From positions 1 to 20,222 of IMG/VR virus record IMGVR_UViG_3300020455_000112: a stretch of 20,222 nucleotides of DNA; one strand, given 5' to 3'. Both the position numbers and the translations under genes were made by a program. Of this stretch, positions 1 through 9,500 are shown in pieces (positions within the stretch are counted from its first letter, which is position 1; every line of letters starts with the position of its first letter). This stretch comes from a virus. The notes under the pieces were generated by a model. The model saw only the letters and a list, made by a program, of their open reading frames with translations. It had not been told where the DNA came from and did no database searches.

Positions 1-50
1 GCGGTTTGATTAATTGCGGGTGGAATATCAGACTTAAAACCTTCAGCCAT
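1..50 (-). CDS. N-terminal fragment of an unrecognised late gene, cut by the window edge
   Basis: An ATG at 48-50 directly follows the stop codon of the 178-aa gene (51-53). It opens a frame reading MAEGFKSDIPPAINQT before the window ends. The sequence just upstream contains AGGCGG, a usable ribosome binding site some 5 nt from the ATG. In T4 the gene after gp16 is the large terminase gp17, so this could be gp17 or a further virion protein placed before it. Sixteen residues are too few to decide, and I do not recognise a terminase N-terminus. That it is a gene is fairly likely, given the abutting stop and start and the ribosome binding site. Confidence 0.6.
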   Translation of the reverse strand, partial: MAEGFKSDIPPAINQT

Positions 51-587
51 TTAACCGCCTACTACTTGTACTTCTTCAACAATAACTGCACTAGTGGCAG
101 CTGTTATCTTAACAGCACGTAAAATTCTTGCCTTAGGACCAGATGACCAAGTGTAATCAGCACTTGCTGAAGAAGAATCTACGTCAGTAGTTAATAAGTT
201 ACTAGTTGAAATTGCAGTAATTTTTTTACCAGCAGTGCCAGCAGAAAGGAAGTTACTATCAATTCCTGGATCAGTAGAGTCATCTACAATCGCAATAAAA
301 TCTCCCACAGAGAATGGATGATTTGCAGATGTATCTTGAAGATGCTCACCAACAAAGTAATCAGCAGTAGAATCATCAACTGCTTTAACTATTTTTGCTT
401 GACCAGGTTTGCCACCCTTGATAAGAATGAATTCATTTTGTACTAGAGTTATTGCCGCACCACCGTTAAAAGAAACAGTAGCAGCACCTGCTGTAGAACC
501 AACTCTATAATATCCTGTTTGTACTGTTTGATATTCAGTCGCACCAGCGGCTACTGAATTGGTACTTAATACATTAAGAACTGTCAT
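51..587 (-). CDS. Unrecognised 178-aa probable virion protein between gp16 and the next late gene
   Basis: The function is not recognised. The protein is small, rich in Ala, Thr, Ser, Val and Gly, with no Cys, no signal peptide and no membrane segment. The alternating hydrophobic pattern suggests an all-beta fold. A central stretch (about residues 52-70) reads as Phe-Ile-Leu-Ile then Lys-Gly-Gly-Lys, followed by an acidic region and a Val-rich end (IVEEVQVVGG). It starts 6 nt after the gp16 stop, with no clear Shine-Dalgarno. A late promoter motif (GATAAATA, 611-618) lies 23 nt upstream inside gp16. A position between small terminase and the following late gene, plus a dedicated late promoter, suggests an abundant structural protein, such as a head, neck or tail accessory protein. 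That is inference from context. It has no recognisable T4 counterpart, so it may be specific to marine T4-likes. Confidence 0.75.
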   Translation of the reverse strand: MTVLNVLSTNSVAAGATEYQTVQTGYYRVGSTAGAATVSFNGGAAITLVQNEFILIKGGKPGQAKIVKAVDDSTADYFVGEHLQDTSANHPFSVGDFIAIVDDSTDPGIDSNFLSAGTAGKKITAISTSNLLTTDVDSSSASADYTWSSGPKARILRAVKITAATSAVIVEEVQVVGG

Positions 588-593
588 GTCTTG

Positions 594-1025
594 TTATTTC
601 GTGTCAGTATTATTTATCTCCTTTTGTTTCTTTAACATTTTTTGGAGATCAGCAGTGCTACCAACGAACATTGTGTTATTAACAGTCGATGGTCCTGATT
701 TTTTATCTTCAGCATCTAACTCCTTCATTTTCTTTTGTAAGTCAATGAGTTTGTCAGCAGTATCTGCTACACTTTTAATCGTTGTCGCAGCAACCTCATA
801 AGCTCTAGGATGATCGCTTGCTCTCGCAACGTCAAGAATTCCATCTACTGCCTCCTGTCCTTTCATCACTAACATATGTAATGCAGCACGAGAAGTCTCA
901 TAATCTTGCTTGACATCACCTTCTTCAGATTTTTTTAATTGGGGTTTCACCTTCTCAACATGCTTCTGAAGTTCAGAAGGTTCTGCTCCAAAGGCAGTAT
1001 CGAGACCATCAAAAGGATTCGTCAT
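594..1025 (-). CDS. 16: Terminase small subunit (T4 gp16-like)
   Basis: This is the small subunit of the DNA-packaging terminase. It forms rings and controls recognition and cutting of concatemeric DNA by the large subunit gp17 at the head portal. At 143 residues it is slightly shorter than T4 gp16 (164). The central helical part aligns by eye with T4: DYETSR..LHMLVMKGQEAVDGILDVA (about 41-67), then a-S-D-HPRAYEVAATTIKS, corresponding to the T4 NADSPRHMEVFATLMG region, then the LIDLQKKMKEL coiled coil (about 93-103). The C-terminal NNTMFVGSTADLQKML (117-131) matches the T4 NATVFMGSPTDLMDE segment. Its start overlaps the gp15 stop in an ATGA, so translation is probably coupled. Gene order after gp15 agrees with T4. 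The C-terminal codons also carry a late promoter motif. Confidence 0.92.
   Translation of the reverse strand: MTNPFDGLDTAFGAEPSELQKHVEKVKPQLKKSEEGDVKQDYETSRAALHMLVMKGQEAVDGILDVARASDHPRAYEVAATTIKSVADTADKLIDLQKKMKELDAEDKKSGPSTVNNTMFVGSTADLQKMLKKQKEINNTDTK
611..618 (-). promoter_or_regulatory. Probable T4-type late promoter inside the end of gp16
   Basis: On the minus strand this reads GATAAATA, matching the NATAAATA late -10 element recognised by the T4 gp55-type sigma factor (consensus TATAAATA). It lies 23 nt before the ATG of the 178-aa gene, close to the spacing of the motifs ahead of the fibre gene and gp8. It sits within the last codons of gp16, so it would give separate late expression of the genes to the left. 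The motif is seen; activity is inferred. Confidence 0.5.
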
Positions 1026-1810
1026 GTTATTGTCTCGTCAGATCCACTTGTAGGATTACGTTTCTTCATATCGGTAAAGTCTTCGTCAACAATACCGAAT
1101 CCAAAATCATCATCAGCATCTGCTGTAATAGGATTTGGTTGAATTGTATACCGAACTTCTCTTGGTGCAGAAGTTGTATTTGTATCGGTATAGTAATCTG
1201 TAATAACTTTTTTGATAGTCTTGGTATCAGTAACAGGACCGTATAGATAAGTTTTTACAGTAAATTGTAAAGTGTAAATGATTGCTCTACGAGTCTGAAA
1301 GTTGTTTTCATAATCATCTTCATAGTCAACACTGTTTAAAACAACAGGAACATCCTTTGTTTCATTTACATCAGGAACTAACTTAACTGCCAGATTAAAA
1401 TGTGGTTGAAAAAATGGAAGAATTTGTTCAAGAATCTGAAGACCATCTTCCTGATTCTTAGAAATGATTGCTAATTCAAATGAGAGATTATAAGGAACAG
1501 GCATATATGCTGTCTTATTCTCGTCACCATCTTTAGGAAATTTAATTTTTTGAGTGGGTGATACCTTTCTTGAAGAATCATATTGAATACCATTAATCTC
1601 GAAAGAGATTCTAGGTAATGTAATTTGAACTCTTTTGTTAGTAGGATCAGGAACTTGATCTAATCGTGCTAAGAATTTTTGCTTTGGACCATAAGCCAAA
1701 GGAACTTTCTGTACCTCGGTTGAACGACGAAGTTCAATGTTGTTAAACAACGTACCAAACGCTACAACAGTTCGTCTAAAAATTTCGTGATATGAATATG
1801 TACCTAACAT
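1022..1810 (-). CDS. 15: Tail sheath stabiliser / tail terminator (T4 gp15-like)
   Basis: In T4, gp15 forms a hexamer that caps the finished tail tube and sheath and supplies the surface that binds the head neck. This 262-aa protein has nearly the T4 length (272). Matching landmarks are the N-terminus (YSYHEIFRRTVVAFGTLFNNIELRR, about 5-29, against T4 YFYNSSFRRYATLMGDLFSNIQIKR), the LPRISFEI strand (65-72), YNLSFELAIISKNQEDGLQ (107-125) and the diagnostic ILEQILPFFQPHFN (126-139), almost identical to T4 IVEQILPYFQPHFN. A further match is RRAIIYTLQFTVKTYLYGPV (174-193). The C-terminus is acidic, with DDDFGFGIVDEDF near 233-245. The start codon overlaps the gp14 stop by one base (TGATG), and no Shine-Dalgarno is evident, so it is probably translated by coupling. 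Confidence 0.95.
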   Translation of the reverse strand: MLGTYSYHEIFRRTVVAFGTLFNNIELRRSTEVQKVPLAYGPKQKFLARLDQVPDPTNKRVQITLPRISFEINGIQYDSSRKVSPTQKIKFPKDGDENKTAYMPVPYNLSFELAIISKNQEDGLQILEQILPFFQPHFNLAVKLVPDVNETKDVPVVLNSVDYEDDYENNFQTRRAIIYTLQFTVKTYLYGPVTDTKTIKKVITDYYTDTNTTSAPREVRYTIQPNPITADADDDFGFGIVDEDFTDMKKRNPTSGSDETIT

Positions 1811-2736
1811 CAGATTGTAGTGTCAGTAGTGGAACCAATTGAACCGAAGGGATTACCTTCTGTAAAATCTATGATATCGTCATCAGCAGTCTCAAAACCA
1901 AAGTTGGTATCAATGCTGTCAGCGGTATTAACGTTATTTAGTGTATTATAGGATGCAGATGTCCAAGCAGCACCAGAAGTTTGTCCAGTTACAGTTTCTG
2001 GAATAGTAAAGATACCAGACCTATTGTACACTTGTAGTTGTCTGTCAGTAGCATTCCATGCTTTAACTTCAGCAGTTACATTAGATGTACCACCAGCAAC
2101 TACCTCACCAACTGTAAACGTACCAGAACCACCAGCAGCAAAGTTGACTGTAATAGCATTAGCAAATGCTGCTTCAATACCATCAATCTCTGCAACTCCA
2201 GTATCGAGTGCCTCGTCTGCATACTGGAAGAGTTCACACTGACATTCCCAAACAAAACCTTTTCCTAACTGGTAGAATGGTCTTTCTGCCTCAACAAACT
2301 GAATCTCAAATAAATGTTTAGTAGCAGGAAACCAAATTAAATCTCCTTCATTAGGACGACCCTCAACATTCAATACTGCATTATCATCTACAGCAGATGT
2401 AAACTTTTCTCTAGAAAAAACAAAAGTTGTTTTGTCTTCAATACGAACACCAAACTTACTTAACAATTCTCCTTGTCCTTCCCATCCCTCTACGTTATTA
2501 ACATACGCTCTAACTTGTAATGCTTGTGTAAATCTACTATTTTCAACTTCACCTAAAATAGTGTCTCTGTTGACATAGGTTCTAGGCATGTAGTAGATAT
2601 CTTGACCGTAGATTTCAATACTCTCTACAATTAAATTTTCTATAAAAGTTTGTTCTTGAGCAGAACCATTTGCTTTTAGAAGATTTGTATGATCTCTAAA
2701 AACAAAATCTGACGCTGGAGAATTGGAAAATGCCAT
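1810..2736 (-). CDS. 14: Neck protein (T4 gp14-like) with a C-terminal insertion
   Basis: In T4, gp14 acts with gp13 in the neck, closing the portal vertex after packaging and joining head to tail. Residues 30-170 match T4 gp14 closely: FIENLIVESI.IYG..IYYMPR.YVN.DTI.GE (31-63), FTQALQVRAYVNNVEGWEGQGELLSKFG (69-96), EGDLIWFPATKHLFEI.FVE (130-149) and PFYQLG (153-158). The protein is 308 aa against about 256 in T4. The extra length is mostly residues 191-264, a Gly/Thr-rich segment holding GEVVAGGTS and GQTSGAA motifs that also occur in gp8, the DUF4815 protein and the fibre protein of this window. The end is acidic (ADDDIIDFTEGNPFG), echoing the acidic Asp/Phe tail of T4 gp14. It starts 2 nt after the gp13 stop codon begins its intergenic base, with a weak GGTAGG about 6 nt upstream. 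Confidence 0.95.
   Translation of the reverse strand: MAFSNSPASDFVFRDHTNLLKANGSAQEQTFIENLIVESIEIYGQDIYYMPRTYVNRDTILGEVENSRFTQALQVRAYVNNVEGWEGQGELLSKFGVRIEDKTTFVFSREKFTSAVDDNAVLNVEGRPNEGDLIWFPATKHLFEIQFVEAERPFYQLGKGFVWECQCELFQYADEALDTGVAEIDGIEAAFANAITVNFAAGGSGTFTVGEVVAGGTSNVTAEVKAWNATDRQLQVYNRSGIFTIPETVTGQTSGAAWTSASYNTLNNVNTADSIDTNFGFETADDDIIDFTEGNPFGSIGSTTDTTI
1946..2166 (-). repeat. G-x-TSG beta module inserted in gp14
   Basis: Residues 191-264 of the gp14-like protein have no counterpart in T4 gp14. They contain GEVVAGGTSNVTAEV followed by AWNATDRQLQVYNRSGIF and ETVTGQTSGAA. This resembles gp8 residues 370-445 (GGTNITARARVISWNATTK.., ISGATSGASG) and DUF4815 residues 2037-2090 (GDIVTGATSG..GIVKSWNGS..LVLHYITGAF). 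The resemblance was judged by eye at protein level. Confidence 0.65.
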
Positions 2737-2737
2737 A

Positions 2738-3544
2738 TTAACCTACCAAATCCAAAGGTGGAAGTTCATATGTCTCACGAAGAGTAGTTTCAAGATCTTT
2801 CTTAAAGGTACTCGCATCCTCAAGTATTTGACGACCATTAAGTGTAACACCACCTAACATTTGAATACCATCATACTTACTTAAATTACGACCCCACTGT
2901 TGTTGGAATAATGACTCAACATAATCTTTCAACCAGTTGTCATTATACATCGCAGTGTAAGTTTCAGGATCTTGACGCATCATTGTTTCAACTAAAATAA
3001 AATCACCAGCTTGTAGTTCTTCCCAATCAAAATCAAGATACAATCTTCCTTGCAGTTCATTGAATCTAGTCCTACGACTATTACTACTATTGGTAATCCA
3101 ATCCAAAGTCTCAAGATATTGAGAAGTCATATAATAATGAAGGATTTGACCATGAGTCATTGAGTAAATATCATTCAAGAAAATTTGATATTTAATATTA
3201 AAAATATTTCCAGGAACAATACTAGAAGCACCAATTTGACTATAAACCTTATTAACACTCAATACACCAGGAGGTAGATCAACATACTCAGTTCCTTCAT
3301 ACCAAGCAGTAGAACCAATTTGAGCAGATGCTTGTGCAGCGGTCTTAATAGCATCAGTAACTTCTATTTTAATAAAAGTTTTGTAACTACCATTATAATG
3401 ATACTCTTGGTAGTAGTCAATTGCTTCTTCAATTAGATCATCGAGTTGCGTTGTAGCAACGTTGATGTCAATCGTTGGATATCCCAAACGACGAAGAGCA
3501 TAATCTCTTAGTTCGGTTTTAGTTGCGGGTCTAGTTGCTGACAT
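2738..3544 (-). CDS. 13: Neck protein (T4 gp13-like)
   Basis: In T4, gp13 is a head-completion protein that forms the neck with gp14 below the portal. This copy is 268 aa (T4 about 309). The N-terminus matches: KTELRDYALRRLGYPTIDIN (9-28) against T4 KELKDVILRRLGAPIINVE, then DLIEEAIDYYQEYHYNGSYKTF (36-57) against the T4 [21 protein letters not shown] region. The C-terminus is the strongest match: NDNWLKDYVESLFQQQWGRNLSKYDG (201-226), GGVTLNGRQILEDA (231-244) and a final DLVG where T4 ends ILVG. The missing length lies in the centre. It begins 6 nt after the fibre gene stop and ends 1 nt before gp14. I see no strong Shine-Dalgarno. Confidence 0.95.
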   Translation of the reverse strand: MSATRPATKTELRDYALRRLGYPTIDINVATTQLDDLIEEAIDYYQEYHYNGSYKTFIKIEVTDAIKTAAQASAQIGSTAWYEGTEYVDLPPGVLSVNKVYSQIGASSIVPGNIFNIKYQIFLNDIYSMTHGQILHYYMTSQYLETLDWITNSSNSRRTRFNELQGRLYLDFDWEELQAGDFILVETMMRQDPETYTAMYNDNWLKDYVESLFQQQWGRNLSKYDGIQMLGGVTLNGRQILEDASTFKKDLETTLRETYELPPLDLVG

Positions 3545-3550
3545 GGGTTA

Positions 3551-6500
3551 TCAAGAGAATGAAGATATAGTTAATGTAGTAACATCATTTGCACTGACGA
3601 CTTCTCCTTTCTTAAAGAATCCATCTACATTATCAACGGTGATTGCGTTAGTGCCGAGAGCAGTAACAACACCTGTGGTGCCAGAAGTAGCACCTGTAAC
3701 AGTTGCTCCAACTTCCATCGTTGTGATGTCAGTAAGAGTTAATGTTGCGTTTGTTGCAACAGTAGCGATATTAACTGTTGCTCCATTACCATGAATTGCT
3801 GTAGCATCAAAGGTGAGAGCAGCACCGCCACCACCACCAAGTTGTGCATCAGCAACTGTGATTGTTTCATCAACAACAAATCCTGTACCGTCATCAGTAA
3901 CAGTGATTGTTGCAGCACCGCTACCATCAACTACAATACTAAATGTTGCAGAATTACCAGATCCACCTGTACCATAATCAGAAGCACCGATTGTATATGT
4001 ACCAGCAGTCCTTGATGCATCAGCAGCACTAACGTTTCCTGTAGTCTTAATACCAGATGCGTTAGCATTGGTAATAGTTATGGTCTCACCTGCAGCGAAA
4101 CCAGTTCCACCAGCATTTACTGTTACGTTAGTGATAGCACCTGCAGATGCTGTAATGTCAGCAGTCATAGAAGAACCAGATCCTCCAGTAACTGCGACTC
4201 CAGTTGCAGATGAGTAACCTGTTCCACCAGATAATGTTGCTAAGTTTAATGTAAGAACCTTACCTGCATTGGGGTTGGTTACTGTGACAGTATCTGAAAT
4301 TAGATATCCAGAACCACCTGCGTTTACTGTAGCAGCAGTAATAGCACCACCAACAACAGTAGTATCAACTGTCAAGGAAGAACCTGTACCACCACTGGTT
4401 GCTACACCAGTTCCAGCAGTAAATCCACCGCCACCACCAACACTAACTCCTGTTGTGACAACTGCACCTGGTGTTGGGTCTCCACTAAGTGCTAGTGTAA
4501 GTGTAGTTGAAGTTGCAAGGTTATTAAGCATAGCACTCAATTGCTCAAATGCATTATCAAGTTTTGCTTGTACTCTTGCTTCTGTATAATATTGATTAGT
4601 TCCCTCAGAAAGGTTAGTTGTAGACTTACTGGATAGATCAAGGTTTGCACCAGTTGCAGCAGCAACTCTTGCGTCTGCAAGAGTATTCACCTCAGCATCA
4701 GTCCTCTCAGTAAAGGAGATAACACCTGTGCCACTGTTGTATGCTAGGTCTCCAGTAACAGAGATGTGACCTCTAGTTCTAGCAGCAGTAGTGAATAGAT
4801 TTGTTGATCCTTCAGTTACATTGTCAGTGTCAATATCTGCCTGTGTTACAGATAGAGTTCCAGAACTGTGTGTAATACCAGTACCATATGTAAAGTGAGT
4901 TCTAGTTCTAGCAGCAGTTGTAAAGAGATTAGTTGATCCCTCTGTTACATTATCAGTGTTTATATCCGCTTGAGTAACAGATAGAGTACCAGAACTATGA
5001 GTAATACCTGTACCATAGGTGAAGTGAGTACGTGTCCTAGCAGCAGTAGTAAAGAGGTTAGTAGAACCTTCAGTAACGTTATCAGTATCGATATCAGACT
5101 GAGTAACAGAAAGAGTGCCACTAGAGTGAGTAATACCAGTTCCATAAGTAAAGTGTGTTCTAGTTCTTGCAGCAGTTGTAAAGAGATTAGTTGAACCTTC
5201 TGTTATGTTATCTGTATTAACATCTGCCTGTGTGACTGTAAGTGTATAAGTTCCTGCAGCATCGTCATAAACCTTAGTAATACCTGTACCAGCAACTATA
5301 AGAGCATTAACTCTATCATCAACACGCTCATCTGTATAATAAAGATTAGTGCCTTCAGCAAGGTCAGCAGTGTCATGGTTAGCAAGACTAGATACTGTAC
5401 CAGTTAAGGTTCCTGTAATAGCAGTTATATTTGCAGCATCTGCAAAGATTCCTTGCCATCTAACAGAAGATGTACCAAGATCGTATGTACTATCTGCAGC
5501 AGGATTAAGATCCTTAGCAGTAGAAGTAGCACCTGTAAGATTACCAACTAAGTCTGAAGTAATCTCATTAGCAGCAAAGTCACCAGATCCGTCACGTAAT
5601 ACTAAGTTGTTTGCAGCGTTTGTATCTGAAGATGCAACGTTAATTGTTGTATTACCAGAAACACCATCAGGGTTAGTAAGTGTAATACCAGATGATGCTG
5701 TTACAGCAAGTGTTCTTTGTGCGTAAGTATTTGCAGCAGTTCTTACAACGTATCCTGTACCACTCATCGCTGCTAAAGCAGTAATGTCAGCATCAACATA
5801 TGTTGTTGTAATTGTTGGAGCAGCACTACCATCTACAGATACAGAACCAGATACAACACCGTCAATAGTGAATGTTCTAGCAGTCTTCCATGCGTCAGCA
5901 GTGGTTGCGTTACCTAAGAATCCAGCACCAGCACCAGCAGCACTAGCAGCAGTGATTTGATTAGCAGCAAAGTCTCCAGATCCATCACGATTAACAACTG
6001 TAGATGCTGTATTAGCACTTGCAGTTGTCATACCATCCAACAAGTCAACGTTCAGGTTAGCAACCTTAGTAGTTGAAGCGATAGAGAATGGAGCACCACT
6101 TGATTTATTAGAAACAATTTGACCATCAACAGTTAAAGCACCATCGATGTTGGCATCATTATCTACATCAAGTGCAGTACCAGCAGCAGTAAGATTTAAA
6201 CTGCCAGCACGAAGAGCACCATCTGTACCAGCAAGAACCTCTGCAGTATTAGTTGCACTTGTTAGGAATGCGAATTGTGAGGAGGATCTGTCATATCCGA
6301 AGAACCCAATTTTCGCAGAGCCGTCATAATAACGGAACTCAACACCACGATCCTTACCGTCGTTAGACGCTGGTGCTGTGTCACCACCCACAGTAATGAT
6401 AGGGTCATCGAGAGTTGTAACCGTAGAATTGACAGTAGTTGTTGTTCCATTGACAGTAAGATTCCCCGTAATTGTGAGGTTAGATTCAGCAGTTACATCA

Positions 6501-9500
6501 CCACCAACATCTAATGTTCCACGAATATCAGTATTACCATTATCGGTATCAACTGTAAATTTATCATCACCACCAGCAGTTTCAATAGTAAACATCTTAT
6601 TGTCTGCTTTGATGTTTACATTATCATTACATACCAAAGCACCAGATATATCTGCACTACTATTAAGATCTAAAGCACCAGTTAATTCAGTTCCACCATA
6701 AACTCTTAATCCTTCACCAATAGCAACGTTCTTACCAATAGCAGCACCACCAGTTAGTTGGAATGCACCATCAGCAGCATAAGAACCAGATAGAGTTTGT
6801 TGAGTATTTCTAGTAATTGTGGTAACACCTGAAACACCTAAGGTATCATTAATCTGTGTTGCATCACCAATAGTAACAGTACCAATGATGTTTGTATTAC
6901 CGTTATCAGTATCGATACTAAACTTAGTTGTACCAGAACCATTATTAATATTAACTACTTCATTATCACTTTGAACGATTAGAGAATCATTAATAGTTGT
7001 TTGACCCGCAACAACTAGAGTTCCGTCAGTTGCTATATTACCTGAGGAAGATGCGATTGTTGCTTTATCTGTTGTACCAGATCTAACTGCAAAGTCTGCA
7101 TCAACATCTACAGTTCCATTGAACTCAGAGTTGTTTGTGACTACAAGTGTACCACCAAGAGTTGTATTATTATCAACATTAAGTGTTGAGTTTAATTCAG
7201 TGTGACCATCAGCAGTTAAAGTTCCTTCAATATTAGTATTACCTGATGCTGAAGCAACGAAGAACTTATCAGTAGTTCCTGATCTAACTGCAAAGTCATT
7301 ATCAATATCGGTAACACCTTCAATATTAACGGTACCTTGAATTACTGTATTACCATTATCCGTATCAACTGTAAACTTATCAGTACCAGAACCATTCTGA
7401 ATAGCAAACTCTTCATTAGCAGCATTGATAATGAGTGTATCATTAATAGTTGTCTGACCTGCAACAACTAAAGTACCTGAAGTATCAACGTTACCAGAAG
7501 GACCATCAACACTAAACTTAACTGTGTCTCCAGAGTTTTTCTTACCAACAAATAAACCTTGTCCTACTCCAGTAGCACCAACGTGTAGTGTTGTGTTAAC
7601 ACCAGCACCACCAAAGACTCTTAAGTTAGAAGTGTTATGGTTTGAATAACTTGGAGTATATACACCAACAGAACCTGCACGCATTTTATATCGTACAGAT
7701 AGATAGTTCCTTAAACCGTAATTCTCAGTTGCGTCTTCTTGCTGGTTAAAGTCACCATTCAGGAAGATGTCACCGTTAAACAATACCGCCTTATCAAAGT
7801 ATCCACCACCATCACATCTGAAAGCACCGTAGTCGGCATTCTGAATTGAGTGAGGAGCACCAGATAGAATATCAGGTTCATTTGTACTTTCTAGATAAAC
7901 TTCGTTTGCTACGTTCAAAGTAGAATTAGCATCAATAGCACCAGTAGTAGTTACAATACCACCAAATTCTGCATTACCTGTAGTTGTATGAAGTGTAGTC
8001 TTAGTTGTACCACTACCATTCTTCAATTCAAGTGTCTTAGAAGCACCTTGGAATACAATATTATCATCAAATCTAGATGTACTATTAGCACGGAATGTAC
8101 CGTCTACATCTAATAGTCCACCAATATTAACATCATCACCAATTCCAACACCACCAGCAACTACCAAGTCTCCAGTAGTATTAGATGTTGAGTTAGTATT
8201 GGTTGTAAGTTTTAAATTACCAGCGATGATCCCTGCATCTGTTCCAGCGAATACTTCGGAGGTATTTGTGGCATCGTAGAGGAATGTAAACGCTCCTGTA
8301 TGCCCTCCAAGATCTGCGGCTGAATCGTCGTAACCAAAGAATCCAACCTTTGCCGAAGCGTCATAATATCTGAATTCAACTCCTCTGTCCTTGTTGTCAT
8401 CTGAACCTGGAGCAGTATCACCACCAAGAGTGATAATAGGATCATCCAACGTAGTGATTGTTGAATTAATTGTTGTAGTCGTTCCATCTACCTGTAAATC
8501 CCCCATTATCTGAACTTTACCACTTACTGCCCTATCATCACCAGGATCTAGGATCATAGTAGCAGCAGAAGAAGCAATATAATCTCCTTGGAAATATGTG
8601 TCTTCTACTTGTACTTTACCAGCAGCATCTGATGCAGTGATTGTAACAGCATTTTCTGCAGTTACAACAACACCACTAGTACCAGTACCAGCATTAGTTG
8701 CTAAAATACTTAATGTTCTAGCAGATGTTGAGTCCTGTGTAGTCTGGAATGTTAAATTACCATCTCCAGTCTTGTCTAAAGTTTGTGTAACCGCCCCATC
8801 GAGGGTAATGTCTGGATCACTAAAGTATGATCTTACATTGACATCGATCTCACCAGCACTACTATCGCCAGTGTTATTAGCACCAAACAGAAGATTACCT
8901 GAAGTGTCATTAACCTTTATATAATTTAATTTATTTAAACCTCTATATCCCGTAGTCGCAGTTAGTTCTTGATCTAGATCAAAATGCTCTACAGCATTTC
9001 CATCAGCAAAGGATATTCTACTGTTCTGTAATTGATCATTATCAATAGAACCAAGAGCCATTGTAACATGACCTGCTGCAGTTACAGCAAAATCTTCTTG
9101 ATCAAATGAAGCAAGTCCTTTTTGTGGTGATGTTGCAGCACCAAGATGTCTCCACGATCCAGCATCACTTGTATCTGAATGAGTTGGAGCACCAGCACCA
9201 GCAGCAATACCTGCTATTGCTTGATATAGTTTCGATGCGTTAGTGATTTGATTACCACGAACATAAGTAGTTCCTGCGTTATAAGCAAGTGCTGTTGTAC
9301 CTTGTGTAGCAGTAGCGATAGGTACATTTGTTGCAGATGTTAAACGACCTCTATCATCAACTGAAAACTTAACTGCGTTTACAGTTTCAGTTCCAAAAGG
9401 TTCGCTATTACTACCAACACCAGATACTGATGTTAGTGATTCAGTGTTGTAATCACCATCAACTACTGTAGTAGTTGCAAGATCTAAAGTGGGATTACCA

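Noticed and set aside
1-50. Assigning the left-edge gene as large terminase gp17
   Set aside because: T4 order suggests it, but the 16 visible residues show no terminase feature and another virion protein is equally possible.
4773-5203. Evenly spaced repeats that might suggest a CRISPR array
   Set aside because: The 129-nt units are in-frame protein-coding repeats with synonymous differences, without unique spacers.
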